From the NCBI GenBank assembly GCA_017472925.1, contig JAFUNS010000032.1, forward strand, positions 1-64,000: DNA of 64,000 nucleotides. The letters are read 5' to 3'. The stretch comes from Bacteroides sp. GTDB taxonomy: Bacteria > Bacteroidota > Bacteroidia > Bacteroidales > Bacteroidaceae. The translations under genes were made by a program, and so were the position numbers. How positions within the stretch are numbered: the first letter of the stretch is position 1; every line of letters begins with the position of its first letter. A model generated the notes under the pieces. That model searched no databases, had not been told where the DNA came from, and saw only the letters and a program-made list of their open reading frames with translations. This document shows positions 36,415 through 44,691 of the stretch, one piece after another.

Positions 36415-37716
36415 TCAAGGAAATACAATGCGGAAACGGGTGATGCCATCCTCGTAAGTACGGAGTGAGAAGCTGCATCCATGTTTCATCAACACTTCGC
36501 GGATAAAGATAAGGCCGATACCCTGGCCATTGGGCTTGGTAGAGAAGAAAGGAGTGAACAATTTGGTTTCCACTTCTTTGGAGATGCCCCGACCAGTGTC
36601 AGCCACCTCGAGCATGACAGGAGAAGCAGACGTACGAAGGGTAATGACACCGTTCTTCTCGATACTCTCCACGGAATTCTTCACCATGTTTATCAGCACT
36701 TGTTCAAAGAGCGAGGTATCTATCTTCACCCACGGATTTTCTTCGCACAAATCCATACGAAGGTCTACTTGATGGTCTTGACAGATGTTTTCCAGGAATC
36801 TTTCGCAAGCCGATATACGATCGTTCAAGCGCACTTCTTCCAACTGAGGTTCGGGAATCTTTACCACATCGGCAAAACGGGTGATGAACCGACTTAGGCT
36901 ATATCCCCTTTCGATGCACACCTTCATCACTTCGCGCAGGTCGTCCGTATCGTCCATCGTTTGAAGGGCATCGTCCACGGTATCAAGGGTAGACGTAATA
37001 CCCGCCACGGAGTTGTTCACTTCATGGGCAATCATGCGGATTACCTTTTCGTAAGCTTTCTTTTCGGCCTTCATCACTTCGGATGTCAGGCTTTCTATCA
37101 AGAAGAACGGATGGGCAAAGCCACGGTCAACAAACGAGAGTCGGGAACATCGGTATATATGCGAATCGCTCAAACGGATGGTTTCTGTGGTATCCTTGGG
37201 CAAACGGCTCATTTCTTCGGCCAAAGGTGTTTTCAAATCCTCCATTCCTTTATTCAACATATCTTCTTCCGTATCCACTTCCAGGAATTTCAAGGCGGCC
37301 TTGTTGGCCATGGAAACCTTCCCGTCGAAAGTCAGGATAACCACCCCCATAGGCGATACGCTGATCAGCAAATCGAGGAAATGGTTTTGTTCGCGAAGGC
37401 GGAGGCGTTCTTCCTTCAGTTGTTGCATCATGCGATTGAAGATATCCACAATGCGGTCGGCTTCCAGTTGGCCCACCGACTTCAATCGACTGCTGAAATC
37501 CTGCTCGCGAAGCAAGTCCATCCCGTTGGCAATGGTATCGAGCGGTTTCACCACCTTGTGATAGAAATAGACCAAATATATGAGACTGAGGGTAATGATG
37601 CCTTCCACCAGATAAAACTTCCACCCTACTTCCTTGATGGGCATGATGAGAAACATCAGCCCCCACGCAACCATCAGGAGCAAAGCCAACAGCAGGAAGA
37701 AGATTCTCAGTTTCAT
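36415..37716 (-). CDS. NtrB-like sensor histidine kinase
   Basis: A 433-residue sensor kinase paired with the adjacent NtrC-type regulator. Two membrane helices (about 4-26 and 34-52) are joined by only about seven residues (MPIKEVGWK), so there is practically no periplasmic domain. A HAMP-like segment (about 53-105) and a PAS domain (about 112-200, SPMGVVILTFDGKVSMANKA) follow, then HisKA with H231 in MIAHEVNNSVAG and HATPase (NMVKNSVESI, VADTGRGISKEV, FFSTKPNGQGIGLI). The stimulus must be sensed in the membrane or cytoplasm. It is last in a tolC / response regulator / kinase operon. Confidence 0.92.
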   Translation of the reverse strand: MKLRIFFLLLALLLMVAWGLMFLIMPIKEVGWKFYLVEGIITLSLIYLVYFYHKVVKPLDTIANGMDLLREQDFSSRLKSVGQLEADRIVDIFNRMMQQLKEERLRLREQNHFLDLLISVSPMGVVILTFDGKVSMANKAALKFLEVDTEEDMLNKGMEDLKTPLAEEMSRLPKDTTETIRLSDSHIYRCSRLSFVDRGFAHPFFLIESLTSEVMKAEKKAYEKVIRMIAHEVNNSVAGITSTLDTVDDALQTMDDTDDLREVMKVCIERGYSLSRFITRFADVVKIPEPQLEEVRLNDRISACERFLENICQDHQVDLRMDLCEENPWVKIDTSLFEQVLINMVKNSVESIEKNGVITLRTSASPVMLEVADTGRGISKEVETKLFTPFFSTKPNGQGIGLIFIREVLMKHGCSFSLRTYEDGITRFRIVFP

Positions 37717-37722
37717 ATCCTA

Positions 37723-39075
37723 TCAAGATTTGGGCGTAACAATATTGTATTTCTCCAACCTACGATAGAGGGCACCCCGACTAAGTCCCAACGAGAGAGC
37801 CACCTTCGACATGTTTCCGTTGTATTGCTCGATGGCCTGAATAATGCGTTGCTTGTCCACTTCCTCCAACGTAAGCCCGTTCAGATTTCCTATCGCCGAT
37901 ACCTCCATGACCGATGTATTCTGTGCCTTGAAGTCGTCCACATCGAGCAGTTCCTTTCCGCTGACCAGCAAGGTCCTTTCCACCAGATTCTTCAACTCGC
38001 GGATATTGCCCGGGAAAGGCAAGCGTTGCAAGTAATCCATGGCCGCTTGTGTAAAGTCCACTGCCTGAAGACCGTTCGCTTGACAAAGCTTGTCGGCAAA
38101 GTGGCGTACCAGCAACGGGATGTCTTCTTTACGTTCGCGCAAGGCGGGTAAATGCACGGTAATCAAGTTAATACGATAGAACAAATCCTCGCGGAAGGTA
38201 CGTTCCTGCACCCGTTGGGCAAGGTCTACATTCGTGGCACTCACCACACGGATATCCACCTTCCGGGGACGACTATCGCCTAATACTTCGAAAGTCTGTT
38301 CCTGCAATACCCGGAGGAGCTTTACCTGACAACTCAAATCCAGGTCGCCTATTTCGTCAAGGAAGATAGTTCCTTTATCCGCCATTTCAAAACGTCCTAC
38401 CCTATCGGCCGACGCATCGGTAAAGGCTCCCTTCTTATGCCCGAACATCTCGCTTTCAAACAAGGTTTGCGAAATACCGCCCAAATTCACCTTCACGAAA
38501 GGTTTCTTGGCTCTGGGGCTGTTCTTATGAAGGGCTTCGGCTATCAGTTCCTTGCCCGTACCGCTTTCGCCCGTCACAAGTACCGAAGCATTGGTTTTCG
38601 ATATGCGCTTGATGGTTTCCAGCACATCCATCAACGCCTTGCTTTTCCCGATGATGTGACTACGGTCGAATCCCTCTTCGTCCACCTCTTTCGGTGCTTC
38701 CTTCCTGGCATTCAGCTCGAGGGCCGTTTCTATGCGTTGCATTAAGGCAGCATTGTTCCAGGGTTTGGTCACAAAGTCGAAAGCACCGGCCTGCATCCCC
38801 TTTACGGCCAAATCGATGCTTCCCCAAGCGGTCATCAGGATAACAGGCGCATCGGGCTGGAAGATCTTGACCTGTTTCAAAAGGGTGATGCCTTCGTCTC
38901 CACTCGTGGTGAGGGAGAAGTTCATGTCCATCAAGATTAGTTCAGGACACACGGAGCGCACTACGGCCATTGCTTCCTTGGGGGTGGCAACTGCCTGAAC
39001 TTCATACTTGGCCCGTTTCAGCATAAAGCTGAGGGAAGTACGGATAGCGCTATCGTCGTCTATAATTAGAATCAT
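37723..39075 (-). CDS. NtrC-family sigma-54-dependent response regulator
   Basis: A 450-residue transcription activator. The receiver domain (1-120) has the phospho-acceptor D50 (LILMDMNF), acidic pair DDD (6-8) and K104. The AAA+ domain (about 138-365) has Walker A GESGTGKE (169-176), the sigma-54-contact loop GAFTDA (216-221, a Gly-to-Asp variant of GAFTGA), and Walker B GTIFLDEIGDLDL. The C-terminal Fis-type helix-turn-helix (YNGNMSKVALSLGLSRGALY) binds DNA. It lies 18 bases after tolC and 6 before the kinase. Its likely targets are the two sigma-54 promoters at 40606-40621 and 49465-49480. Confidence 0.95.
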   Translation of the reverse strand: MILIIDDDSAIRTSLSFMLKRAKYEVQAVATPKEAMAVVRSVCPELILMDMNFSLTTSGDEGITLLKQVKIFQPDAPVILMTAWGSIDLAVKGMQAGAFDFVTKPWNNAALMQRIETALELNARKEAPKEVDEEGFDRSHIIGKSKALMDVLETIKRISKTNASVLVTGESGTGKELIAEALHKNSPRAKKPFVKVNLGGISQTLFESEMFGHKKGAFTDASADRVGRFEMADKGTIFLDEIGDLDLSCQVKLLRVLQEQTFEVLGDSRPRKVDIRVVSATNVDLAQRVQERTFREDLFYRINLITVHLPALRERKEDIPLLVRHFADKLCQANGLQAVDFTQAAMDYLQRLPFPGNIRELKNLVERTLLVSGKELLDVDDFKAQNTSVMEVSAIGNLNGLTLEEVDKQRIIQAIEQYNGNMSKVALSLGLSRGALYRRLEKYNIVTPKS

Positions 39076-39093
39076 AATGTTGCAAAGATAACA

Positions 39094-40581
39094 TTATTTT
39101 TTCACGATCGCTTCAAAATCCGCATCAATGTTGGTGTTCTTCTCAAAGTCCCAAAGGGTGAGGCTACGGAGCTGGTAATAATAATACCAGTAATAGAACA
39201 ACTCGCTGATGTGCTTCTGACGGGCCTCGTCCTTGCTCACCTGTGCATCGTTCAGGTCGAGGGTGCTGATTTTTCCTATCATGAAGGTCTCTACATTGGT
39301 GTGATAACGCTTTTGGGCAATGGCATCGGCCTCATTGGCTATATCGAGCTGCGCCCGTTGGTTATTGAATTGCTCCACCAGGATAAAGAGGTTCTGGTTG
39401 AAGTTCATCGTTTCCTGGCGGAGGCGGCTTTCGGTCACTTCCCGATTGCTTTGCGCCACCTTTACCTGTCCGCGACGCTTGCCCCAATCCAGGATGGGAA
39501 TCTTGAATCCCACTTCCACCACCTGATTGTCCTTTAGCGGATGATAGGCGCCCTCGAACGTGCGGTCGGTCCCCGTAAATCCCACTTGGGCAAAGAGCGT
39601 AATCTGTCGCATGTTCCCCTTTGCCTTGGCCACCTGATAGTCGGCTTCCAATTGCCGGCGACGGATGTTGTGGGCAAAGGAATTGTTGGCAAGCGCCTTG
39701 TCGAGCACATCCTGATAGTTGAGCAGCATCTTAGGGAGCATATCGGGCAATACCGGTTCCAGTTCTTCGTTCTCGCCCAAGGCCAGGAACGAGCGCAGTT
39801 GGAACATATTGCTTTTCAGTGCGCTTTCGTTGTCGGTGAGCGACGATTGGGCATTCAGCATGTTCAGCTTCAGTTGCAGCACATCGTTCTCGCTTATTTG
39901 CCCCATCTTTCGTTTGGCCTTGGCCACCTCGTACAACTTCTCGGCATTCTCCAGGTTCTGTTTGGCTATCCCCACATTCTCCTTGGCCAGCAAGAGGTTG
40001 AAGAAGTAGTTGATGGTGGTCATGGTCACCTCCTCGGTAGCACTGAGGAAAGCCGCCTTGGCCTCGGCATAGCGCACCGGCTCGATGCGTCGGTTCCACT
40101 TGATGTTGTTCACCCCGAAGATGGGCTGGTTCAAGGTCAAGGCGATGGGTACCGACATAAATCGTTTGTCCTTGTCTCCATCCAACTGCTTCATAAAGTC
40201 GAGCGAGGTGTTGAGAGAGAGTGTACCGCCCGTGAGCCAGATGTTCTGGTCGATGGAGAGCTGGCCGTTCATCTGCATGTAGTTGTTGCGCACAAAGGTA
40301 TAGGCTCCGTTCTCCTGCTGATAGGAGTTGTATGCCTTGTTGTAGCTGGGCGCGATGGCCGAGAGGTTCACCTCGGGCAACAAGTCGGCCTTATAGGTGC
40401 GATACTCCCAATAGGCTGTTTTCAATTCGTTCAGCGCCACGGCGGCATCCACGCTCTGGGTACGGGCAAGAAGGATAGCCTCGTCCAGCGTAATCTGGCG
40501 CACCTGTGCTGTATTTCCGGCGGCTGCGCTCAATGCGAATCCCAATGTTACCGCCCAAGTCATTATTCTTTTTCTGTCCAT
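39094..40581 (-). CDS. TolC-family outer-membrane efflux protein
   Basis: A 495-residue outer-membrane channel. The signal peptide (TWAVTLGFALSAAAGNTAQ) fixes the start at ATG 40581; the frame runs 17 codons further but into the promoter. The OEP helical segments include ITLDEAILLARTQSVDAAVA and LFILVEQFNNQRAQLDIA. The first gene of the operon with the sigma-54 activator and kinase, it sits behind a clear -24/-12 promoter. The MacA-like adaptor, ATPase and permeases 7-9 kb away on the same strand have no channel of their own, so this one likely completes them. Confidence 0.92.
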   Translation of the reverse strand: MDRKRIMTWAVTLGFALSAAAGNTAQVRQITLDEAILLARTQSVDAAVALNELKTAYWEYRTYKADLLPEVNLSAIAPSYNKAYNSYQQENGAYTFVRNNYMQMNGQLSIDQNIWLTGGTLSLNTSLDFMKQLDGDKDKRFMSVPIALTLNQPIFGVNNIKWNRRIEPVRYAEAKAAFLSATEEVTMTTINYFFNLLLAKENVGIAKQNLENAEKLYEVAKAKRKMGQISENDVLQLKLNMLNAQSSLTDNESALKSNMFQLRSFLALGENEELEPVLPDMLPKMLLNYQDVLDKALANNSFAHNIRRRQLEADYQVAKAKGNMRQITLFAQVGFTGTDRTFEGAYHPLKDNQVVEVGFKIPILDWGKRRGQVKVAQSNREVTESRLRQETMNFNQNLFILVEQFNNQRAQLDIANEADAIAQKRYHTNVETFMIGKISTLDLNDAQVSKDEARQKHISELFYYWYYYYQLRSLTLWDFEKNTNIDADFEAIVKK

Positions 40582-40605
40582 AATTGTTCTTTTTATTTCT
40601 ATACG

Positions 40606-40621
40606 TGCAAAAGTCATGCCA
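40606..40621 (-). promoter_or_regulatory. Sigma-54 promoter (-24/-12) for tolC-RR-HK
   Basis: On the minus strand TGGCATGACTTTTGCA matches TGGCAYRNNNNTTGCW, with GG and GC at -24 and -12. It lies 24 bases upstream of the tolC start codon. Upstream at fixed distances are the 14-bp element and the TGTCC dyad. Confidence 0.85.
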
Positions 40622-40633
40622 AACACAACCACA

Positions 40634-40647
40634 ATTGATTATCAACA
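40634..40647 (-). promoter_or_regulatory. Conserved 14-bp TGTTGATAATCAAT element, IHF-like
   Basis: The element lies 12 bases upstream of the -24 box and is identical in sequence and offset at the second sigma-54 promoter (49493-49506). On the + strand TATCAACAACTTA fits the IHF consensus WATCAANNNNTTR. Confidence 0.65.
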
Positions 40648-40665
40648 ACTTACTACATTTACAAC

Positions 40666-40681
40666 TGTCCGATAATGGACA
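40666..40681. promoter_or_regulatory. Candidate activator (enhancer) site TGTCC-N6-GGACA
   Basis: The dyad TGTCCGATAATGGACA lies 44 bases upstream of the -24 box. The same half-sites, N6 spacing and distance recur at 49526-49541. It is the likely binding site of the NtrC-type regulator. Confidence 0.65.
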
Positions 40682-40956
40682 CCTCTTTCATTTTCGAACA
40701 CTATAAGATGGTTAGGATGACAAGAAGGAGAAAAACATCCTCTTGTTTTGAAAAAACATCACGGCGTTTAGCAAAGAAGAAAACGTCGTTTTCCGGCCGA
40801 CAACACGTCGTTTTCCTTCATCGAAAACATCCACTTCCGTAGCCTGTAGTTCGTAGCTTATCTTCGTACAACAAAAATACAATCTCACAATAGCGGTTGT
40901 CAAGTATTTCGGGATTTATTTTTTGTGATAGGTGAAAAAAATCCGAAGTGATGTGA

Positions 40957-40978
40957 GTTGCGGGTTGCGGGTTGCGTT
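40957..40978. repeat. GTTGCGG/GCAACCC tandem array
   Basis: Three GTTGCGG(G) units ending GTTGCGTTTA. Related arrays occur at 41135-41155, 41285-41312, 41757-41797 and 44454-44473, some in the opposite orientation. Confidence 0.75.
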
Positions 40979-40983
40979 TAATT

Positions 40984-41067
40984 TGTCATCCTGAGCGTAG
41001 TGAAGGATCTGAATACACGAACGTAGATGTAAACAGATCCTTCGTCACTTCGTTCCTCAGGATGACA
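40984..41067. repeat. GTCATCCTGAG palindromic element, intact copy A
   Basis: The left arm starts TGTCATCCTGAGCGTAGTGA and continues GGATCTG. The right arm is its near-perfect complement, CAGATCCTTCGTCACTTCG to TCAGGATGACA. The whole is about 84 bases and could form a long cruciform or RNA hairpin. Confidence 0.85.
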
Positions 41068-41134
41068 AGATAAGTAGAGTTCCTATGGATGATAAAGGTT
41101 GCGCCTTTTAGAGGGTGTGGTTGCGCCCCCAGAA

Positions 41135-41155
41135 ACGCAACCCGCAACCCGCAAC
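41135..41155. repeat. GCAACCC tandem array
   Basis: Three tandem GCAACCC units, opposite in orientation to the array at 40957, so the palindromic element at 40984 lies between inverted arrays. Confidence 0.7.
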
Positions 41156-41272
41156 TTTTTTCGATTTTCCTTAGGCGCTCGTGCGTGCGTATGCGTACCT
41201 TATATATATAAAATTAAAATAAAAAAAAAGAATATACCTATAGGGTTGCGCTTACGGACACCCAAAAACATC

Positions 41273-41661
41273 CTAAAAAACAAAAACGCAACCGGGTTGC
41301 GGGTTGCGTTTTTGGGTTGAGAAGCAGTATGGAAAGAGTCGTTTGAAAGGTTCCGCTTTTGGAGAAGGAATGGATTGGATAATGCGGAAAAGTTGTTCTG
41401 TATCAGCCACATCTGTCAATCTCATTTTTCCATCTTCAGCACGTAATTTCAACTGGTGACAATTTGTCACCGGTTCAAATCCTTCTTCTTTCAAGCGCTG
41501 TTTCAGTTTGTTCCAATATTTTCTGGCTGTCTGATAATCTTTACTTTCAGCAAGAATATTTACCACATCAACTATAGAAAAATACCATTTTTCCTGTTCA
41601 TCGTCCCAAACGGTACGCACTTTCTTTTCTTCAAATAGTTTTATCGATTCTTTTTTTTCAT
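41273..41661 (-). pseudogene. Truncated BRO-N (phage antirepressor-like) gene
   Basis: The translated core reads SIKLFEEKKVRTVWDDEQEK and FSIVDVVNILAESKDYQTAR, a BRO-N domain of the kind found in Bacteroidales mobile elements. Two lesions are seen. At the 5' end the expected ATG (41661) is followed by eight A residues, giving ATG AAA AAA AAG and a quick stop; nine A would restore the frame. The only in-frame ATG upstream, at 41695, sits in the -7 promoter box. At the 3' end homology stops after PSPKAEPFKR and runs into a GCAACCC repeat; intact relatives are about twice as long. Confidence 0.75.
41285..41312. repeat. GCAACC/GGTTGC inverted array at the broken end of the BRO gene
   Basis: ACGCAACCGGGTTGCGGGTTGCGTT contains the unit in both orientations; the BRO reading frame ends inside it. 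Confidence 0.7.
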
Positions 41662-41692
41662 GATATGATATCTCTAAATGTAAAATTATATA

Positions 41693-41700
41693 CAAAGATA
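41693..41700 (-). promoter_or_regulatory. -7 box (TATCTTTG) of the BRO remnant
   Basis: TATCTTTG on the minus strand predicts a start near 41686, 25 bases ahead of the frameshifted ATG at 41661. Confidence 0.55.
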
Positions 41701-41771
41701 AGTGTTTTTATCGATAAAACGAAGCATTTGCTTTTACATTTATATCCGCAAAAAATGCGGGTTGCCATTTC

Positions 41772-41819
41772 TCAAAAACGCAACCCGCAACCCGCAACTT
41801 TCATTGAAAATCACTTTTT
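41772..41819. repeat. 48-bp direct repeat, left copy (contains GCAACCC array)
   Basis: The 48 bases starting TCAAAAACGCAACCCGCAAC and ending TGAAAATCACTTTTT are identical to 44448-44495 in the same orientation. This copy ends 23 bases from the stop of the promoter-distal permease gene. Confidence 0.9.
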
Positions 41820-41842
41820 CATTTCTAATCCGCCATCACTCG

Positions 41843-43090
41843 TTATTCATCATGCAAGGCCTCGGCCGGATGTACCTTCATGGCCTTACGGGCCGGGATG
41901 CTGACACCAATGGTTATCATCAAGCCTATGAACAGGAAGCTGATGAGGGCACAAAGCAGCAGGCGGTCGACTTCGAGGGTAGTACCGTTCCGTAGGGCAT
42001 TCAATTCGGCATAAGCCAAATTGAAGTCGATGAGCAATGCAAGGGGTGTCACCAAAAGCAAGATTCCCCACCCTTCACTGAGCAGACGGGTGAACATCAT
42101 GCGATTAGTGGCTCCATGTGCTTTGTGCAAGGCTATTTCACTCTTGCGTTGTTGGGTACGGAACCAGAAGGTACCAAGCAAGCCAAGGAATATATTCACT
42201 AACAAGAAAGTCATTCCTGTAACCTCATTACGGATTTTGTTGGTTTGGTTTTGTTGGAAAGCACGACGTTTGTCCTTGAACGAATAGATGTTGCTGATAA
42301 AGATATTCCCTATGCGGTATTGGCTTTCGCTATCAGCCTTGATGTGGGCAATGAAATCCTTGTCGTGTTCGGGGCGGACACGCACGCAAAGCTCTTGCGT
42401 GCGGCTGACATGTTCCATCGGGAACTTATCCACAATTGAAAAGCTATAATCGGCCTGTTCATAATCCGAGAAACGGACAGAGTTCAATACCGCGCCCAAG
42501 ATGTGTGTACGGGTAGTGTCGCCATACAGATAAAATGACTTGCCTATCAGTTCGCTTGGCTTGCCATCCAAGTACTTGCAAAGGCTTTCGGAAAGCAGGA
42601 ACTTGCCATCTTCCACCATCTGCGCCAACTGCTCGGGCGTTTCGCCGTTCACACCCGTGTAGCGGAACACACGAAGGAAGTCGGGGGTCACGATACGCTG
42701 GAGAATGTTGCCTCCCAACTGATTACCACCTACCGGCTGGATGGTAGTAACCGAATTACTGATATTATAAGGGTAGGCATTATTGGAAAGGCTCACCGCC
42801 TCTATGTCGGGGCGATGCTGAAGACGGTCAATCAGTTCGAGTACATCGCGTTGAAGTTCCTCAACCGATTGGTAAATCACAAAGTCGGGACTCTTATCGT
42901 TGAGCAATCCCATCTCGATGTGATAAGTATGACTAATGTCGAAACCTCGCGGCTCTATGTAGGTGGCAGTGGCGCAATAAAGGCTATCCACGATGTACCA
43001 CATCACCACACTGACCAGCAACAGCTCAATGCTCAGCCACAAGTTGCTCCGCCATTCGTTCTTTATTTGCGTAAATAGTTTTTTGTTCAT
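41843..43090 (-). CDS. MacB/FtsX-type ABC permease, type 2 of pair A
   Basis: A 415-residue inner-membrane permease. The N-terminal helix (SIELLLVSVVMWYIVDSLY, about 17-35) is followed by a large periplasmic MacB_PCD domain (about 40-275). Three C-terminal FtsX helices follow (TGMTFLLVNIFLGLLGTFWF, then GWGILLLVTPLALLIDF and LICALISFLFIGLMITIGVS), ending VHPAEALHDE. It resembles the permease at 45404-46717 (ending LPADALRDE) more than its neighbour, so the two are paralogues. No ATPase domain is present, so it must borrow the ATPase at 44692. Confidence 0.9.
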   Translation of the reverse strand: MNKKLFTQIKNEWRSNLWLSIELLLVSVVMWYIVDSLYCATATYIEPRGFDISHTYHIEMGLLNDKSPDFVIYQSVEELQRDVLELIDRLQHRPDIEAVSLSNNAYPYNISNSVTTIQPVGGNQLGGNILQRIVTPDFLRVFRYTGVNGETPEQLAQMVEDGKFLLSESLCKYLDGKPSELIGKSFYLYGDTTRTHILGAVLNSVRFSDYEQADYSFSIVDKFPMEHVSRTQELCVRVRPEHDKDFIAHIKADSESQYRIGNIFISNIYSFKDKRRAFQQNQTNKIRNEVTGMTFLLVNIFLGLLGTFWFRTQQRKSEIALHKAHGATNRMMFTRLLSEGWGILLLVTPLALLIDFNLAYAELNALRNGTTLEVDRLLLCALISFLFIGLMITIGVSIPARKAMKVHPAEALHDE

Positions 43091-43101
43091 AGCTCAGTGA
43101 T

Positions 43102-44397
43102 TTAATGCAATCTTCCCCCCAACGCATTTACAATGCCGATGCGCGAAGCACGCCAAGCGGGGAAACCGGAAGACAATAAGTTCAATACAAAACAGAAGAA
43201 AAGTGCCCAGAGGAATGTGTCGGTCTGTAACAGGATGGAAGCATCCACTTCGGGCAGATTGAGCGTTTGGCTATAGGGTTGTGCAAAGAGGAAATGATTG
43301 CCGGTATAAGCAAACACCACACTTAACAGCAATCCCAATACACCGGCTATCAGCGTAATGATGAAGTTCTCGGCTATAATTTGCATCATCAATTCTGATC
43401 GGGTACTACCGAAAGCCCGACGCACTCCAATCTCACTGACACGTTGCCGCAAACGACTTTGCGTCATGCTGCTAATATTGATAGCGGGTACAAGGAGCAG
43501 AATCAAATAGATGATGAACTGCTGCCTGCGATGAGCCGCTACATCCGGCTCCCAGTTGGCAGCCATGCCAAGGGTGTTCTTCTCTTGGTCCCAGGGGCGG
43601 TTGCGTGAAATGATTTTCCACCCGTTTTCGCTAATGATGTTGTTGTATTCCTCCAATCGGCGATCGCATTCTTGGCGAATGGTAGGAAAGTCATCACGAT
43701 TTTTGGCAAGAATGGTGCAGCTCATCATCCCCATGTGTCCGTCGTTCCATCGGTCGTTATCCAATCCTCCGGCAGAGTAAGGAATCCATACCTGTCCGTA
43801 GGCCGAATCGGCAAGGGTAGATACATCCTTTACTACTCCGCATACCTTGTAGGGTGCATGGTTCAGCAGAAACTCCTTGCCCACAATGCCTTGGGTGGTG
43901 CCAAAGAGTTGGCGCGCTACGGTTTCGCATACCACCGCTACCGGAATGGCGGCATCGAACGTAGCCTTGTCGAAGGGTTTTCCGTCCATGAAACGGAAAT
44001 CGAACACTTGCCAAAACACATCATCCGTCTGTCGAAGATCGAATGTAGTAGTGGGTTGCCCCGGGAGGTTGAAAGGTGTGGCAAATGTACAAATGCCATA
44101 AATGGTCACCGCCTCAGGGGTTCTTAATGATTGATAGAGTTCTTTAGCCGTCAGGGCACTCATCGGGCCGTTACTGCTACCATCGCCCCATCCGCTGTTT
44201 GTAATACTTGCAAAACGTACATGCAGGAAACGGTCCCGATTACTTTCCGGAGCAAACGGGGCAGTTTTCACCTGTTGTATCATCACCACCAACATGATGA
44301 GGAAGATGGCAAGGGCCGTTCCTACCACATTGATGGCACTGATGAGCGGTGATTGGCGCAACTGCACCAAAGCTTGTTGAATGGTTTTCTTTATCAT
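43102..44397 (-). CDS. MacB/FtsX-type ABC permease, type 1 of pair A
   Basis: A 431-residue ABC permease. The start MIKKTIQQALVQLRQS at 44397 is chosen; the frame's first 31 codons run into the 48-bp repeat. Helix 1 is VVGTALAIFLIMLVVMI, the periplasmic part runs about 45-280, and the FtsX helices follow (YLILLLVPAINISSMTQSRL with the characteristic GVRRAFGSTRSEL motif). It resembles the permease at 46724-48025. Together with the type 2 gene 11 bases downstream it forms a heterodimeric permease pair. Confidence 0.9.
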   Translation of the reverse strand: MIKKTIQQALVQLRQSPLISAINVVGTALAIFLIMLVVMIQQVKTAPFAPESNRDRFLHVRFASITNSGWGDGSSNGPMSALTAKELYQSLRTPEAVTIYGICTFATPFNLPGQPTTTFDLRQTDDVFWQVFDFRFMDGKPFDKATFDAAIPVAVVCETVARQLFGTTQGIVGKEFLLNHAPYKVCGVVKDVSTLADSAYGQVWIPYSAGGLDNDRWNDGHMGMMSCTILAKNRDDFPTIRQECDRRLEEYNNIISENGWKIISRNRPWDQEKNTLGMAANWEPDVAAHRRQQFIIYLILLLVPAINISSMTQSRLRQRVSEIGVRRAFGSTRSELMMQIIAENFIITLIAGVLGLLLSVVFAYTGNHFLFAQPYSQTLNLPEVDASILLQTDTFLWALFFCFVLNLLSSGFPAWRASRIGIVNALGGRLH

Positions 44398-44447
44398 AAT
44401 AAATCTGTTATCAATTATAAATGAGAGCCTTAAGATGCGGCAGCTTA

Positions 44448-44495
44448 TCAAAAACGCAACCCGCAACCCGCAACTTTCATTGAAAATCACTTTTT
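44448..44495. repeat. 48-bp direct repeat, right copy
   Basis: Identical to 41772-41819 over 48 bases and in the same orientation. It lies 50 bases upstream of the pair A type 1 start, so the two copies bracket pair A exactly. Confidence 0.9.
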
Positions 44496-44532
44496 ATCCC
44501 ATCTTGTCGTCCTATGGAACTTTCCTTTTCCT

Positions 44533-44616
44533 TGTCATCCTGAGCAAAGCGAAGGATCTGTTTACATCCACGTTTATGTCTTCAGATCCTTCGTCACTTC
44601 GTTCCTCAGGATGACA
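44533..44616. repeat. GTCATCCTGAG palindromic element, intact copy B
   Basis: Left arm TGTCATCCTGAGCAAAGCGA then AGGATCTG; right arm CAGATCCTTCGTCACTTCG to CAGGATGACA. It lies between the ATPase gene and the downstream permease pair A, inside the putative operon. Confidence 0.85.
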
Positions 44617-44691
44617 TGGAAGAAGGGATCAGGATGACTTAAAGAGGGGACCAAGATGAATTGACCAAGAGCCAAGACGGGTACTAACGAC

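Larger units (their letters stand above)
40682..41272. other. Repeat-filled intergenic region, no intact gene
   Basis: Holds AAAACGTCGTTTT-like dyads (40779-40816), a GCAACCC array (40957-40978), a full palindromic GTCATCC element (40984-41067) and another GCAACCC array (41135-41155). Short open frames here are built from the repeats and look non-coding. Confidence 0.7.

Noticed and set aside
36961-38151. 396-codon open frame on the plus strand across the kinase and regulator genes
   Set aside because: Antisense to two well-supported genes and crossing their boundary; rich in His/Gln as expected for a shadow frame.
39541-40638. 365-codon open frame opposite tolC
   Set aside because: It overlaps the tolC coding strand and the sigma-54 promoter. 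No homology is visible and tolC motifs are clear.
41099-41320. Short open frame rich in Arg/Lys between repeats
   Set aside because: It is made of the GCAACCC array and AT-rich filler and shows no family features.
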